Source of the DNA: Trifolium pratense
Lineage: Eukaryota > Streptophyta > Magnoliopsida > Fabales > Fabaceae
Reading direction: 5' to 3'
Length of the DNA: 64,000 bases
Assembly: GCF_020283565.1 (NCBI RefSeq)
Contig: NC_060059.1
Span: 52,519,157-52,583,156 of the forward strand
Shown: one piece after another, positions 1 through 11,374 of the stretch
How the letters are laid out: every line of letters starts with the position of its first letter
Numbering within the stretch: the stretch's first letter is position 1
The notes under the pieces: model-generated
The model's input: only the letters and a program-made list of their open reading frames with translations
Database searches by the model: none
Told to the model about the DNA's origin: nothing
Translations under genes and position numbers: made by a program

Positions 1-2537
1 TCCAATGTCTCTTGAGCAGCTCTTTGACGTTCTAGACCTTCTTGCTGTTCCCTCAGGGCTTCTTGAAATATCTGCAACTGTTCTGCCATCACAGGGGCTT
101 GATCTTCAATCACAGGTGCTTGTTCTTCTACCAAAGGCGCCTTGCCTTTATCAGAGGGTTCACCATCCTCTGGATAGTCAATCATTAGCACATCCTCTTG
201 ATTCTGAGAAGCAAGCACATCTTCTTGTTGCACCTCATTTGCCAACTGGGCAACTCTTGCAGCAGCTTCTTCTAACCTTTCAGACTCAGATCTCTGAGCT
301 TCAAGACTCTGAAAAAGCTTGGAGTCTATCCAGATGACTCCAGACTCTGAACTCTTGAAAGCATTCAGACGGTGTTCAACTGCAGCAATTTCTTCCAGCT
401 TAGCAAGTTCAAATCCATCATGATGAAACATGGTTAACCTTTTCAATTCAGCCCTAGCCAGACTTTTCTTTAAGAGGTCTATCACATCCAAATCTCTTCT
501 TCCAACTACAGCCTTAACCTTTGCAGCAGCAACATCCAAAGCATTGCAAATCCTTGCCTTAATGCTTGATACTTCGAGATCCACATCAGAAGGACAAACT
601 AAGAACCTGTCCTTTATTGAAGATAATCTAAGCAAGTCTTCATGAAATTGAGTGGATAGATTTCTAAAAGTGTTGGATAAAGATGGTGAAGGATTGGGAA
701 TGGTAGAGAGATTAGGTATTTCAGGAGTAGGGTTGTCAATAGTCACAACTTCTACCTCTGAAGGCTTGGGAGCACAAGTGTGAATACGCTCAGGAGAAGC
801 ATGTTCAGCACTTGGGTTAGGAAGGGGTTCAGGGGTTGGTTTAGGAGCAATTTGTTCAGGGGTTGGTTCAGGAGGTGGAGAGGATTGTTTTGTGGAAGAG
901 GTTGGTTTAGTGACAGGAATATCTGGTTGAGGTTCAGATTGTGGAATGTCAGGTTGAGGTTCAGGTTGAGGTGATGAAGGTTTTGGAGGTGAGCTAGATT
1001 TGTGTTGAGTTTCATGAGAAAGAGGGTGATTATTAAGAGGGTCAGGGCTCAAATGTTTTTCCAGTTCAGATAGGGGGTTATCAGAGGTTATCAGAGGTAA
1101 GATAGTTTTGAGTGGTTTGGTATAACCTAATCCAATCTCATTTTCATTAAAGACATACGTAGAAGATTTACCTTTATCTTTTGAAATAGGAGCAGGTCTT
1201 TTCCTCAAACGAGCAGCAAGAGTCTCCTCATCAGATTCAGTCTCATCTTCAGAGTCAGATTCCTCAGATGAACTGTCAACTTCAACAACCATAGGCTTTT
1301 TGGAAGCTCCTTCAGCAGCCTTGGTTGCAGTTTCTTCATGCTTCCTCTTAGTTCTTTGCTCAGCCATAGATTGCTCAACCTTAACCTTCTTCTGAGCCAA
1401 AAGATCTGGTTTTTCTTGTTCAGCTTTCCTCTTTGGCTTCCTCTTAGGGTTATACATGTTTACAGGAGCTGGAGGAACCATACTTCTATCAACAACCAAA
1501 CCTTCTTTTCTGAGCACTTCTAAGTAGTCCTGAATCACATGCTCAGCATCAGCTTCAGATATAATTGGGTAGCCTTCTACATACATACGATCTTCAGGTC
1601 TAACTCTAAATTCTTGTTTAGGTTGAACCAGCTTGGTGTTGATTAAGTGCATCTTTGTTAAGAAGCTTGCATTCAGAACTTCTGGTAAGAGCTTCTGAGC
1701 CATAAGTTCTGGATAGAACTTCTTCAGATTCTGAACAATGTGACCTTGGTACAGAAGATCTGAAAGCAATCTAGGATAAACAATAGTTGTTTTTCTCTGA
1801 GACTTGCTTTGGAAGATGGCTTCACAGATCCTCTCAAAAAAGTATTTACCCAGATTTACTTTCCTTTCAGTCAGAAGAAAGTAAATCAGATGACGATGAG
1901 GCCACGAGATAGTATCAGTACCACCAACTCTTGGACTGATAGTTGACAAGATAATCTTGAATAAGACCCTGCACTCATCTGTCAGACCTTTAACCTTTCC
2001 CTTCAACTTCATATCAATGCACATCCTGTGCAGAAGTTCTTCTCTGAATCTTGTATCCTTTTCGAAATCATCCAGCACCAAACCAGAGTTGTCCAAACCC
2101 AACAACGCATTGAAGTGTATTGGAGAAAAAGTAAGATTGATACCACAGATGTTAGACCTAATCTGTGTACCAGTGAACTCCAAAAGACCCATCTCCTTCC
2201 TAGTTTTTCCTTTCAGACTAGGATTTCTTTCGATTGCGGCAAGTTCCTCTTGCTTAGCTTCATACTTAGAGAAAACTCGCGCTTTCATCCAGAATTTCTT
2301 CAAAAGATCTGGATAGATAGGACCATTCAACATGTCGAAGTACTTGTTCCATCCTTGAGCAGAGAAGTACGGTTTCATATCATACCCATTTTCTTTCAAA
2401 CTGTCAAAGTCGACCATCTTCTCAGGTAGTAACGTTAGTTGCGATTCTGGGAATTCCATTTCATTTCCAACAATCTGAAGATGTCTAAACATGAACGGTG
2501 GAATCTTTGATGAAGACGAAGACGAAGCACCAGCCAT
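1..2537 (-). CDS. Env-like / 'putative plant transposon protein' ORF of the Sirevirus (partial)
   Basis: An uninterrupted frame of about 845 codons starts at an ATG at 2537 and is still open at the window edge. It starts MAGASSSSSSSK. An in-frame TAA lies a few codons upstream, so this ATG is the likely start and fusion to pol by simple stop readthrough is not possible here. The first 300 or so residues form a folded-looking domain of the kind annotated in legumes as envelope-like or plant transposon protein (motifs such as FSPIHFNALLGLDN). Next come a basic lysine-rich stretch, an acidic Ser/Asp/Glu tract (about 415-440), a Pro/Glu/Gln-rich low-complexity part (about 505-600) and a Glu/Gln-rich, probably coiled-coil C-terminal part. 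I see no clear signal peptide or membrane helix in the visible part, so a true envelope role is not supported. Function is unknown. Confidence 0.85.
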   Translation of the reverse strand, partial: MAGASSSSSSKIPPFMFRHLQIVGNEMEFPESQLTLLPEKMVDFDSLKENGYDMKPYFSAQGWNKYFDMLNGPIYPDLLKKFWMKARVFSKYEAKQEELAAIERNPSLKGKTRKEMGLLEFTGTQIRSNICGINLTFSPIHFNALLGLDNSGLVLDDFEKDTRFREELLHRMCIDMKLKGKVKGLTDECRVLFKIILSTISPRVGGTDTISWPHRHLIYFLLTERKVNLGKYFFERICEAIFQSKSQRKTTIVYPRLLSDLLYQGHIVQNLKKFYPELMAQKLLPEVLNASFLTKMHLINTKLVQPKQEFRVRPEDRMYVEGYPIISEADAEHVIQDYLEVLRKEGLVVDRSMVPPAPVNMYNPKRKPKRKAEQEKPDLLAQKKVKVEQSMAEQRTKRKHEETATKAAEGASKKPMVVEVDSSSEESDSEDETESDEETLAARLRKRPAPISKDKGKSSTYVFNENEIGLGYTKPLKTILPLITSDNPLSELEKHLSPDPLNNHPLSHETQHKSSSPPKPSSPQPEPQPDIPQSEPQPDIPVTKPTSSTKQSSPPPEPTPEQIAPKPTPEPLPNPSAEHASPERIHTCAPKPSEVEVVTIDNPTPEIPNLSTIPNPSPSLSNTFRNLSTQFHEDLLRLSSIKDRFLVCPSDVDLEVSSIKARICNALDVAAAKVKAVVGRRDLDVIDLLKKSLARAELKRLTMFHHDGFELAKLEEIAAVEHRLNAFKSSESGVIWIDSKLFQSLEAQRSESERLEEAAARVAQLANEVQQEDVLASQNQEDVLMIDYPEDGEPSDKGKAPLVEEQAPVIEDQAPVMAEQLQIFQEALREQQEGLERQRAAQETL

Positions 2538-2990
2538 TGTTGGAGATTAGGGTAAGGTTTGGAAGACTAACGAGAGAGAAAGAAATTGTGTTGGAGGTTT
2601 AGAGAGAATATGAAAGTGTAGGTTGTGAAAGTGAATAGTGTGCAAGTGTATTGTGTAAGTTTATTTAAATGAGTACAGTTAACACGAAAAATAGCAAATT
2701 TGGGAAGTTACGCTAATTGACAAAAAGTTGAATACCAAAAATCATCATTAACCACCCACTACCTGACACACGTAGACCACGTGCAGAAAATTTACTCGGT
2801 AACTGCTATTTTAATGGACAACTGTTCAGCAGTGAATACTGAACGTTTCCCACTAAAATAATTCAGAGCCTCTGAGTTATTTAAAATTCTCTATCAGAGT
2901 CAAGTACTTCAGAGCTTGTGTTTCAGATGTTCTGAATCATAAGTTCTGATATACATAACCTCTTACACTTTAATTGCCAAAAACAATTTT
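2538..2990 (-). other. Sirevirus non-coding spacer between pol and env-like ORF
   Basis: No ORF of note. The half nearest pol (2860-2960) is packed with short words of the form TCAGAG, CTCTGA and TTCAGA in both orientations, many of them imperfect palindromes. Repeated dyads in non-coding parts are a known trait of Sireviruses. It could hold a promoter or splice acceptor for expressing the downstream env-like ORF; that is inference. Confidence 0.6.
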
Positions 2991-5900
2991 TCATTCAGAG
3001 ATTGAAAACATGTTCAGATGTTTCTTTATAAAATCAAATCTTTCAACAGATAAGGCTTTAGTAAATATGTCAGCCCATTGATTTTCAGTATCAACAAACT
3101 TAATATCTATAATGCCTCTCTGAACATAATCTCTGATAAAATGGTGTTTAATTTCAATATGTTTGGCTCTAGAGTGTAGGATAGGATTTTTAGATAGATG
3201 AATGGCTGCAGTGTTATCACAATATAAAGGAATATTGTTACTGCTTACCTGGTAATCTTCTAACTGATATTTTAACCAGAGTAGTTGTGTGCAACACTTA
3301 GCTGCTGAAATGTATTCTGCTTCTGCTGTAGACAAAGCTATAGTAGTTTGTCTCTTACTAGCCCAGGAGATAAGGTTTTCACCAACAAATTGACAATTGC
3401 CACTTGTGGATTTTCTTTCAATTTTATCTCCAGCATAGTCAGCATCACAGAATCCATTTAGCACATAATCATTGGATTTCTTATAGAGAAGTCCAAGATT
3501 AGTTGTTCCTTTCAGATACCTAAAGATTCTCTTTACAGCTGTAAGATGAGATTCTCTAGGATCTGACTGGAATCTTGCACATAAGCAAACACTGAATAAA
3601 ATATCTGGTCTAGAGGCTGTCAGATAGAGTAAAGAACCAATCATACCTCTGTAGATCTTTTGATCTACCTTTCCTTCATCATCTGACTTGCCCATGTTGG
3701 TAGTTGGATGCATAGGAGTATTCATTATCTTGCAGTCATCTAAATTGAATTTCTTCAGAAGTTCTTTAGTGTATTTTGATTGATGAACATAAGTTCCTTC
3801 CTTCTTCTGATTGATTTGAATTCCAAGAAAGAACTTCAACTCTCCCATCATGCTCATTTCAAATTCATCCTGCATTATCTTAGAAAAATTCTTGCACAAA
3901 GCAGCATTAGTTGAACCAAAAATAATATCATCAACATAAATTTGAATGATTAAGATGTCTTCTTTGGTTGTCTTTCTAAAGAGTGTGCAGTCAACCTTTC
4001 CTTTTTCAAAACCTTTTTCAAGAAGGAAATTACTGAGTCTATCATACCAAGCTCTTGGAGCTTGTTTCAGACCATACAGTGATTTCTTCAATTTAAAAAC
4101 ATGTTCAGGGTTTGAGACATCTTCAAAACCAGGAGGTTGCTTAACATACACTTCTTCAGAAATAAAACCATTTAAGAAGGCACTTTTAACATCCATTTGA
4201 TATAAGGTTATTCCATGATTAACAGCATAAGATAGAAGTAACCTGATTGCTTCAAGTCTAGCAACTGGTGCAAAGGTTTCAGTATAGTCAATCCCCTCTT
4301 GTTGACTATAACCTTGTGCAACCAATCTAGCCTTGTTCCTTACCACTTCACCTTGTTCATTCAGCTTGTTTCTGAATACCCATTTTGTTCCAATAATGTT
4401 CTTGTGTGAAGGTTTAGGCACTAAAGTCCATACATCATTCCTTTGGAATTGATTCAGCTCTTCTTGCATTGCTACAATCCAAGCATCATCCTTCAGAGCT
4501 TCATCAATTTTTGAAGGTTCCATCATTGAGATAAGACCAACTAATGATTCCTCATTTCTCAGTTGAGATCTTGTCTTTCTTGGACTATCCTTGTTGCCTA
4601 AGATCAGTTCCTCTGGATGTGATGACTTGTATTTGAAAGTATTTCTTGGGGGCTCATCATCTTCAGACTCATCAACATCAGGTTCAGCAGATGCTTCTGT
4701 TCTTGGTTGTTCAGAGTCTGTAGGAACTATTGTGTTCAGAGGTACTTCAGAGAATGGATGTTCTGAGTAGTTTGGAATATCTGAATATTGATCCTCTGAT
4801 ACCTGAAATTTAGACAAACCTTCCACAAGCTCTGACACTTGGTCAGGCTCTTTGTCATCAAATTTGACATGCATACTTTCTTCCACAGTGTGTGTTTCAG
4901 AAATATACAGTCTGTATGCTTTTGAGCGCTCAGAGTATCCTATAAAAATACCCTTATAGCCTCTAGCATCAAATTTCTTTAGATGGACTTTGTTGTTTAA
5001 GATGTAACATGTACATCCAAACTGATGAAAATAAGAAATATCAGGTTTTCTTCCTTTGAACAATTCATAAGCAGTTTTGTTCAACTTAGATCTGATATAG
5101 ATTCTATTTTGAACATAACATGCTGTGTTTACAGCTTCTGCCCATAAAAACTTTGCTACATTTGTTTCATGCATCATGGTTCTGGCCATTTCTTGCAGAG
5201 TTCTATTCTTCCTTTCTACAACCCCATTTTGTTGAGGTGTTCTAGGAGAAGAGAATTCATGCAAAATGCCATATTTTTCACAAAAGTTTTCAAAAGGTTC
5301 ATTTTCAAATTCTCCACCATGATCACTTCTAACTTTTAAAATAGTGTAGCCTTTTTCATTTTGAATTTGTTTGCAGAAGATGCTAAACTCATCATAAGCT
5401 TCATCTTTTGTTCTTAGGAATTTTACCCAAGTCCATCTACTGTAGTCATCAACAATCACTAATCCATACTTCTTTCCATTGATTGAAGCAGTGTTAACTG
5501 GTCCAAAAAGATCAATGTGAAGAAGTTCCAATGGTCTTGAGGTAGAGACAATGTTCTTAGGTTTAAAAGATGACTTTGTAATCTTTCCTTTTTGACATGA
5601 ACCACAAAGTGTATTTGAGTGATATTTGATTTTAGGTAAACCTCTGACAAGGTCAAGCTTGCTAAGCTTGGAGATTAACCTCCAGTTAGCATGGCCTAAC
5701 CTCTTATGCCAGATCCATTTTTCTTCACTCAAGGTCAAAAGACACATCACTTTTTGTTCATTCAAATCAGAAAGATTAATTTTATAAACATTGTTCTTTC
5801 TCAGACCTTTGAAAATCATGGTGTTATCAGATTGTTTAGACACAGTACATGATTCCTTATTAAAGACAACTACATAACCATTGTCGCAAAATTGACTTAT

Positions 5901-6155
5901 GCTCAATAGATTATGCTTAAGTCCATCAACTAACCAAACATCATTAATAGATAGGGAGGAATTACCTACTGTACCTGTACCTATTATCTTTCCTTTCTGA
6001 TTACCTCCAAAGCCAACAGAACCTCCTTCTTTCATGGTTAGCTTGGAAAACAGTTGTTTGTCACCAGTCATGTGCCTTGAACACCCACTATCCAGATACC
6101 ATGAATGATTCATGATACTTCTTTGAGTGATAGGCTGTATGAGAAACAACTTTAA
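2991..6155 (-). CDS. pol: Sirevirus pol: protease-integrase-reverse transcriptase-RNase H
   Basis: An open frame of about 1,050 codons. The usual Ty1/copia order is visible: aspartic protease motif [13 protein letters not shown] near residue 20; a pre-integrase His/Cys zinc region ([15 protein letters not shown]) around 145-195; the integrase core with DLFGP, VDDYSR and the [10 protein letters not shown] region around 205-330; RT from [10 protein letters not shown] through [10 protein letters not shown] to the catalytic YVDD around 570-770; RNase H with [15 protein letters not shown] and LYCDNTAAI around 885-1000. The frame is offset by -1 from gag and opens only at 6155 inside the last codons of gag. 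There is no ATG before codon 13, so pol must be made by frameshift, by another recoding event, or from a variant transcript. The acidic, Glu/Ser-rich stretch after integrase (about 440-530) is a variable linker. Confidence 0.95.
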   Translation of the reverse strand, partial: LKLFLIQPITQRSIMNHSWYLDSGCSRHMTGDKQLFSKLTMKEGGSVGFGGNQKGKIIGTGTVGNSSLSINDVWLVDGLKHNLLSISQFCDNGYVVVFNKESCTVSKQSDNTMIFKGLRKNNVYKINLSDLNEQKVMCLLTLSEEKWIWHKRLGHANWRLISKLSKLDLVRGLPKIKYHSNTLCGSCQKGKITKSSFKPKNIVSTSRPLELLHIDLFGPVNTASINGKKYGLVIVDDYSRWTWVKFLRTKDEAYDEFSIFCKQIQNEKGYTILKVRSDHGGEFENEPFENFCEKYGILHEFSSPRTPQQNGVVERKNRTLQEMARTMMHETNVAKFLWAEAVNTACYVQNRIYIRSKLNKTAYELFKGRKPDISYFHQFGCTCYILNNKVHLKKFDARGYKGIFIGYSERSKAYRLYISETHTVEESMHVKFDDKEPDQVSELVEGLSKFQVSEDQYSDIPNYSEHPFSEVPLNTIVPTDSEQPRTEASAEPDVDESEDDEPPRNTFKYKSSHPEELILGNKDSPRKTRSQLRNEESLVGLISMMEPSKIDEALKDDAWIVAMQEELNQFQRNDVWTLVPKPSHKNIIGTKWVFRNKLNEQGEVVRNKARLVAQGYSQQEGIDYTETFAPVARLEAIRLLLSYAVNHGITLYQMDVKSAFLNGFISEEVYVKQPPGFEDVSNPEHVFKLKKSLYGLKQAPRAWYDRLSNFLLEKGFEKGKVDCTLFRKTTKEDILIIQIYVDDIIFGSTNAALCKNFSKIMQDEFEMSMMGELKFFLGIQINQKKEGTYVHQSKYTKELLKKFNLDDCKIMNTPMHPTTNMGKSDDEGKVDQKIYRGMIGSLLYLTASRPDILFSVCLCARFQSDPRESHLTAVKRIFRYLKGTTNLGLLYKKSNDYVLNGFCDADYAGDKIERKSTSGNCQFVGENLISWASKRQTTIALSTAEAEYISAAKCCTQLLWLKYQLEDYQVSSNNIPLYCDNTAAIHLSKNPILHSRAKHIEIKHHFIRDYVQRGIIDIKFVDTENQWADIFTKALSVERFDFIKKHLNMFSISE

Positions 6156-8548
6156 TCACTACGATGGAACTCTTTATCACAGTTAATGATAAAGTCATCC
6201 CAATATTCTTCCTCTTCATTGATCAAGTTCTGATTGTTCACTTGAGAACTTGTCAGCCATTGGTCAAGGACATAAGCCCTTCTTCCTTTGCATAGAACTT
6301 GTTTCCAAACTCTAGGTAGGACATATCCTTTCCTAGTTGGTAAATCTGAATGATACATGATTTCAGCTTTTGGTACCCATCTTCTGGGTCCACGCTTGTT
6401 AGTCCAAACATGCTTATTATGTTGTCTAGTGTTAGAGAAAGACCTTGGTTTGGAATAATAACCTTTTTGAAATCTTTTCTTTGTTTGATATCTGTTATTG
6501 TTCCAAGATTTGGATTGTTTATGATTCCAGGGTTTGTATCTATTATCAATCCCATTTTCTGATTGATTATATCTACTGACTCTAGAATCATAAATAGTCT
6601 GAGTCTTGTACTTCATCTGAGATTTAGAATTTTTCTTTTTAAAAACTTCTGATGTTTTAGGTTGACTTGCTTCAGGTACTGAAGTTCCTTTGAATCCAGA
6701 ATTTGAAGTTTCAGATGTTGAAGCTTTCAGAACTTCTGAACTAATGTTCTCAGGTTCTGAACAACTTCTATCTTCTGAACTTTTCTTTCCAGATCCTGAG
6801 GGACTAGGTTCCTCTGAGCTATCAGCTTCTAAATCACTCAGATCATCATTGTCATTTTCACAAATGCCAGGATTCTTTCCCTCTTCACTTGGTGGAACAA
6901 CATAATAAACCCAAGATTTTCCAACCTTTTTGGCAAAGGTCTTCAGCTTTGAATATGTTCTACCATATTCATAGCCAAGTCCTTCTCCTCTATGTCTCAA
7001 GACATTATAAATTCTATTAGCAGCTTTGCTCTTCCCAAGGTTGAGATGCACAAACTGTTGAAGAGCTATTTCCTGCTCATCAATAGGTTTGTGACAAACA
7101 GCACAACCCTTTTCAAAGTCATCTACTCTATTCAGAGTTTCTTGATATAGACCTTGAAAATGTTCTGCTTGCTCAGTCAGAGTGTTAAGCTTTTCTTGTA
7201 AAACTTTTTGTTTACTTAGCACTCTGAGATGTTTCTCAATGACCTTGTTAAGTGCAGTTATAAGTTGAGATTTAGAGCAGTCAGAAAATACCTCATCAGT
7301 TACTTCTGAATCTGATTCTGATTCATCGTCTGAGTCTACATCTGAGTCAGCTGAAGCCATCAGGGCTAGATTTGCCTCTTCTTCTTCCTCAACTTCTTCC
7401 TCAGATGATAGCTCTTCAAAAGTAGCCATCAGACTCTTTTTCAATTTGCTCTTGAATTGTTGCTTCTTTGAGCTGTATCTTTTGCTTTTGTCTTTAGCAG
7501 ACATTTCTGGACAATCAGCAATAAAGTGTCCTGGCTTCTTACAGTTGAAGCAGTTCTTCTGATCATCCTTTTTGCTGACAAAATTTCTGGAGCTATTACC
7601 TCCTCTGAAATTTCTTTTGTTAAATCTGTTCCATTGCTGAAACTTGGTGAATAAAGCAAACTCATCCTCATTCATCTCATCCTCTTGACCATCAGCAGAA
7701 GATTCTTCTTCAATATCAAGAAGCTGAGTCTTAAGAGCCTTAGAAGTAGTCTTAGTTGACTGTAAAGCCACTGACTTAGACTTCTTCTTAGTTTCTGAGT
7801 CAGCATCCAGAACCATCTCATGGCTTCTGAGATTGCTTATCAGAGCTTCAAGACTCAGAGTCTTGAGATTTTGAGCTTCCTCTATTGCAGTGACCTTAGG
7901 TCTCCAAGCAATAGGAAGACTTCTCAGAATCTTCTGAACATGGTCATAGGTTGAATAACTTCTCTTAAGAGCTTTCAGCCCAGATACAAGGATTTGAAAC
8001 CTTGTAAACATAGTCTCAATGTTTTCATCTTGTTGCATAGTGAAAAGTTCATATTGTCTTATCAAAAGACTAGCTTTAGCCTCTTGAACCTTTTCATTAC
8101 CATCATAGGTAGCACACATAGAATCAAAGATAGATTTAGCAGTAGACTTGTTCTCTATTCTGACATAATCCTCATGTCTAATAGCACCAACAACAATGTC
8201 CTTTACTCTATGATGTTTTGTGTAGATTTTTAGGTTAGCTGGTGTGAGTAACTTTCTATTCTCCATGGACAACCTACCATGTTCATTCAAGTTTTCAAAA
8301 GTTACTCCCAACTCAACCAAATCCCACAACTCATGATCAATAGCAGTAATATTGCTGTACAGTCTCTCTTTCCACCACTCAAATAATGAAGCATCACCAT
8401 TGAATATAGGGGCTTTTCTATTGCCACTATGTTCATGTGATTCATTACTTAAGTAGTCATAACCAAAGGCATTTCTAGGACCACCACCAGCACCACTGGC
8501 CTCACCTTCACCAGTAGTTCTAGTACTACTATCATCTCCTCCAGACAT
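6152..8548 (-). CDS. gag: Sirevirus gag (798 aa) with one CCHC zinc knuckle
   Basis: The ORF starts [16 protein letters not shown] 57 bp after the PBS and ends with TAA at 6152. Residues about 45-250 match the copia capsid-like (UBN2/DUF4219) domain ([20 protein letters not shown]). A zinc knuckle of the form CX2CX4HX4C ([15 protein letters not shown]) lies near residue 333. After it come acidic low-complexity tracts, a leucine-rich stretch that looks like a coiled coil (about 430-480), a CAVC pair and a basic Arg/Lys/Tyr-rich tail. The length, about twice that of an ordinary copia gag, is typical of Sireviruses, whose extended gag is thought to add interactions of its own. The ORF is intact. 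Confidence 0.92.
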   Translation of the reverse strand: MSGGDDSSTRTTGEGEASGAGGGPRNAFGYDYLSNESHEHSGNRKAPIFNGDASLFEWWKERLYSNITAIDHELWDLVELGVTFENLNEHGRLSMENRKLLTPANLKIYTKHHRVKDIVVGAIRHEDYVRIENKSTAKSIFDSMCATYDGNEKVQEAKASLLIRQYELFTMQQDENIETMFTRFQILVSGLKALKRSYSTYDHVQKILRSLPIAWRPKVTAIEEAQNLKTLSLEALISNLRSHEMVLDADSETKKKSKSVALQSTKTTSKALKTQLLDIEEESSADGQEDEMNEDEFALFTKFQQWNRFNKRNFRGGNSSRNFVSKKDDQKNCFNCKKPGHFIADCPEMSAKDKSKRYSSKKQQFKSKLKKSLMATFEELSSEEEVEEEEEANLALMASADSDVDSDDESESDSEVTDEVFSDCSKSQLITALNKVIEKHLRVLSKQKVLQEKLNTLTEQAEHFQGLYQETLNRVDDFEKGCAVCHKPIDEQEIALQQFVHLNLGKSKAANRIYNVLRHRGEGLGYEYGRTYSKLKTFAKKVGKSWVYYVVPPSEEGKNPGICENDNDDLSDLEADSSEEPSPSGSGKKSSEDRSCSEPENISSEVLKASTSETSNSGFKGTSVPEASQPKTSEVFKKKNSKSQMKYKTQTIYDSRVSRYNQSENGIDNRYKPWNHKQSKSWNNNRYQTKKRFQKGYYSKPRSFSNTRQHNKHVWTNKRGPRRWVPKAEIMYHSDLPTRKGYVLPRVWKQVLCKGRRAYVLDQWLTSSQVNNQNLINEEEEYWDDFIINCDKEFHRSD

Positions 8549-8604
8549 AGTGTTCTCACAAGATCTTTACTGTCTCACTGTTAAGTGAAAGTAACAGACC
8601 AGGT

Positions 8605-8616
8605 GCTCTGATACCA
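8605..8616 (-). promoter_or_regulatory. Sirevirus primer-binding site (initiator Met-tRNA type)
   Basis: The minus strand reads TGGTATCAGAGC, the classic plant PBS complementary to the 3' end of initiator methionine tRNA, 2 nt inside the LTR end at 8619. Confidence 0.93.
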
Positions 8617-8618
8617 AT

Positions 8619-9737
8619 TGAAGGTGTGAAAACACAAGAAGGGGGGGTTGAATTGTGTTTTAGCTAAGTTAAAACTTTTTCAAGTTCTTAACTCAACTAC
8701 GTTCGCAGCGGATAAATAACACAAATAATAACAAGAGAGAGAGAAAAAAAAAACACAAGCAGTTTATACTGGTTCCTCTCACAAAACGAGAGTAGTCCAG
8801 TCCCCTTGCACTTCCAAGGGAGTTCACTATAATCACACAAGATTACACCTGCTCAAGCACACAAGCAAGAGACTTCACAACTATGCTCAAGCACACAAGC
8901 TTAAGACTTCACACTTAAACACACAAGTTTAAGTTACACACTTAAGCACACAAGCTTAAGTTTCCTCAAGTAATGGTAAAGTATATAAAAATATACAAAT
9001 GCTCTTAGATGAACCTAAAGTGAGCAAATACAAATAGTACAGAGTATTTGGCTAAAGTGCAAAAACACTTGAGAAAGGTTCAGAGCTTGTATATCACAGA
9101 GTTCAGAGTTTGTTCAGCGCACGTTCAAATCTTAATAATTGTATATTATATTGTAGCTGAATCTTCTAGTATATATACCACTAGAAAAGAGTCGTTGCAA
9201 AAAGATCCGTTGGAGTTGATAACCTTTTGTCTTCAAGCAGTCTGTCTTGATGCAGTTTGGTTGTATCCAAAACTAAGAAAGAGTTTCAGTTACTTTGACT
9301 ACTGCAGAGTGGACTTTCCTTATTCAGCTAACAAAACTGAAGACCCACGTTCTCAGGTTAGGACAGACAAAACAGAGGTAGCTGAACTGATCAGGCTTGA
9401 AAGGTCCTTTTCTCCATTGGTAGAAGAGTTGACTGGTGAAAGGAATCTTTCACAGCTTTCAAAGAGATCTTCAGAGGTTGATGAAGCTTGTAGACAGATA
9501 AGAAGTTCTGAAGTCTTCATCCTCTGAATGTTGAATCTTCTGAAGTCCAACATCTTCTGAGCGCTTGTGAACTTCTGAGTTCACATCCTCTGAGCTTCAC
9601 TCAGAGCTTATATGATGCTTATATCTGCGCACTTAAAATAAATTTTTAGTCCTTCCAATTGTTTATTAATACTTTGTTATCATCAAAACCTTTATAGATT
9701 TAGGGGCAAACATTTTTAAATCAATTTTGTTCCAACA
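8619..9737 (-). repeat. 5' LTR of the Sirevirus (1,119 bp)
   Basis: On the minus strand it begins TGTTGGAACAAAATTG at 9737 and ends CACACCTTCA at 8619, followed by the PBS. A TATA-like sequence (GGTATATATAC, about 9170-9181, minus) marks the likely promoter. Runs of CACAAGCTTAAG-type words (8860-8960) and many TCTGAA/CTCTGA words (9460-9610) fill it. A G7 run (8641-8647) lies near the 3' end of the LTR. An open frame on the plus strand across 9048-9527 has no recognisable product and is treated as chance. Confidence 0.92.
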
Positions 9738-11340
9738 ACACATCTGTATGTATGAGCTCCAACGGCTTTTGCGCTCTTGAGCTCGACTCCTTAGGGAAGC
9801 TCATTTTGAACTGCTTTCCAAGTAAACATCCTTCACATACTTGATTGGGGTGGTTGATGTAAGGCAACCCTCTGACCATTTCCTTCTTAGAGAGCAACTC
9901 TAATCCTCCAAAATTAAGATGCCCAAATCGAAGATGCCAAAGCCATGACTCTTCTTTGTAGCACATTTTGAGACATTGCGCAACATCATTTTGTATGTTG
10001 AGCACGAACAATCTATTTCTCGACATTGGCACCTTAGCAATGAACTTGTTTGAATGATCTCTTATAGAAAGATTATTATTCTTCAATTGAATGTCATAAC
10101 CTTTCTCTAAGAGTTGTCCTAGACTCAAGATGTTGCTCTTCATGTTTGGCACATAGTAAACATTGGAAATAAATTGATGATCCCCATTTTTCAAACGGAT
10201 GAGAACGTTTCCTTTACCTTTCACTGAAACTTTTGATTCATCTCCGAAAGCCACGTTCCCGTTCACTGATTCGTCTAACGCTACGAACATGCTTCTTCGC
10301 CCACACATATGGTTGCTTGCACCGCTATCAAGGTACCATTGATTATCTTCACCTCTTTCATTATCTTTGTGCGCCAACAATAATGTTCCATCTTCTTGGC
10401 TTATTTCTTCAACATAGTTGGCCTTCTCTTCAACTCTATGATTGCTAGGAGCTCTACATTCGAAAGCATAATGCCCAAACTTCTCCCAATTATAGCATTT
10501 AACCTGTGACTTATCGTACCTTGGTTTTGGAGATCCTCTCCCACGACCTCTTGATGAGATTTCTCCTCTTTGGTTGTTGTCATCGTTAGGCCTCCAACCT
10601 CGTCCGCCTCCATATCCACGACCACGTCCACGTTCTCGAGCGCCACCTCGTCTTTGGTTGCTTCGACCATGCTCTTCTCTAGGTGAATCGACTCGTGTCT
10701 TAAGTACTTGCTCCTCGATATCTTCCTTCTTCTTCTTCTTCTTTTCCTCATAAGCTTGCAACGACCCAAGAAGTTGCTCCATTGTCATGTCCTCTAAATC
10801 TTTTGTCTCTTCGATGACGGTGACAATATGCTCAAACTTTGTATCTACCGATCTAAGAACTTTCTCCATGATTCTTACATCATCATACTTCTCTCCGTTT
10901 CTTTTTAGATTATTAGTAACAGTCAAAACTCTTGAGAAGTAATCAGAGATAAGTTCACCTTCTTTCATATGCAAAGCTTCAAACTCTCCTCTTAGTGTTT
11001 GAAGACGTACCTTCTTTACTTGATCGGCTCCCTTGTAAGAAGTTCGAAGTTTCCCCCATGCTTCTTTAGCCGTCGTTGCTCCCGTGACCTTCTCGAACGT
11101 GTCTTCATCTAATCCTTGATAGATTAGACAGAGAGCCTTCTTGTCTCTCTTCCTTGAGTCTCTCAAACTATCCTTTTGAGTTTGAGATAAAGTACCTTCA
11201 TTCTCCGGGATTACAAGGCCTTTCTCGACTATCTCCCACACGTCGTGTGCGCCAAGGAGAGCCACCATTCTTAGACTCCAATTGTCGTAGTTGCACTTTG
11301 TGAGCATCGGGACTTGGAGAGGAACACCATTATTCGCCAT
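9738..11340 (-). pseudogene. Truncated copia gag-pol (gag, protease, pre-integrase) of the second element
   Basis: Translation from MANNGVPLQVP gives a capsid-like domain (YDNWSLRMVALLGAHDVWE, typical DUF4219/UBN2 copia gag), a Lys/Arg/Gly-rich tail, one zinc-knuckle-like motif, the protease motif WYLDSGASNHMCG and the His/Cys pre-integrase region (WLWHLRFGHLN, CEGCLLGK). It ends at LELIHTDV, which is where the copia integrase core begins (usually HTDV followed by GP). The frame then runs into the Sirevirus LTR and stops at 9721. The knuckle reads CYNWEKFGHYAFEC, so the second zinc-binding Cys is replaced by Trp. Gag and pol share one frame, as in Tnt1-like elements and unlike the Sirevirus beside it. 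Confidence 0.88.
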
Positions 11341-11374
11341 CTTTAGGAGGACCTTCAAGCTCTTGATACCACTT

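Larger units (their letters stand above)
1..9737 (-). mobile_element. Sirevirus-type Ty1/copia retrotransposon with env-like third ORF (3' end outside window)
   Basis: Read on the minus strand the order is LTR (9737-8619), PBS (8616-8605), gag (8548-6152), pol (6155-2991) with protease, integrase, RT and RNase H in copia order, a 450-bp non-coding gap, then an env-like ORF (2537 to beyond position 1). A long gag, a copia-order pol and a third ORF after pol are the layout of the Sirevirus/SIRE1 lineage of legumes. All three ORFs are open for their full visible length, so the copy looks young. It interrupts a second copia element right after 9738; the 5 bp next to the LTR (9738-9742, ACACA) should be the target-site duplication, but its partner lies outside the window. 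A same-family solo LTR is at 21788-22967. Confidence 0.93.

Noticed and set aside
1..2537. True retroviral envelope protein
   Set aside because: No signal peptide, membrane span or fusion-like segment is visible; 'env-like' is used only as the family's traditional name.
9048..9527. 159-codon open frame on the plus strand
   Set aside because: It lies antisense within the Sirevirus LTR and shows no family motif.
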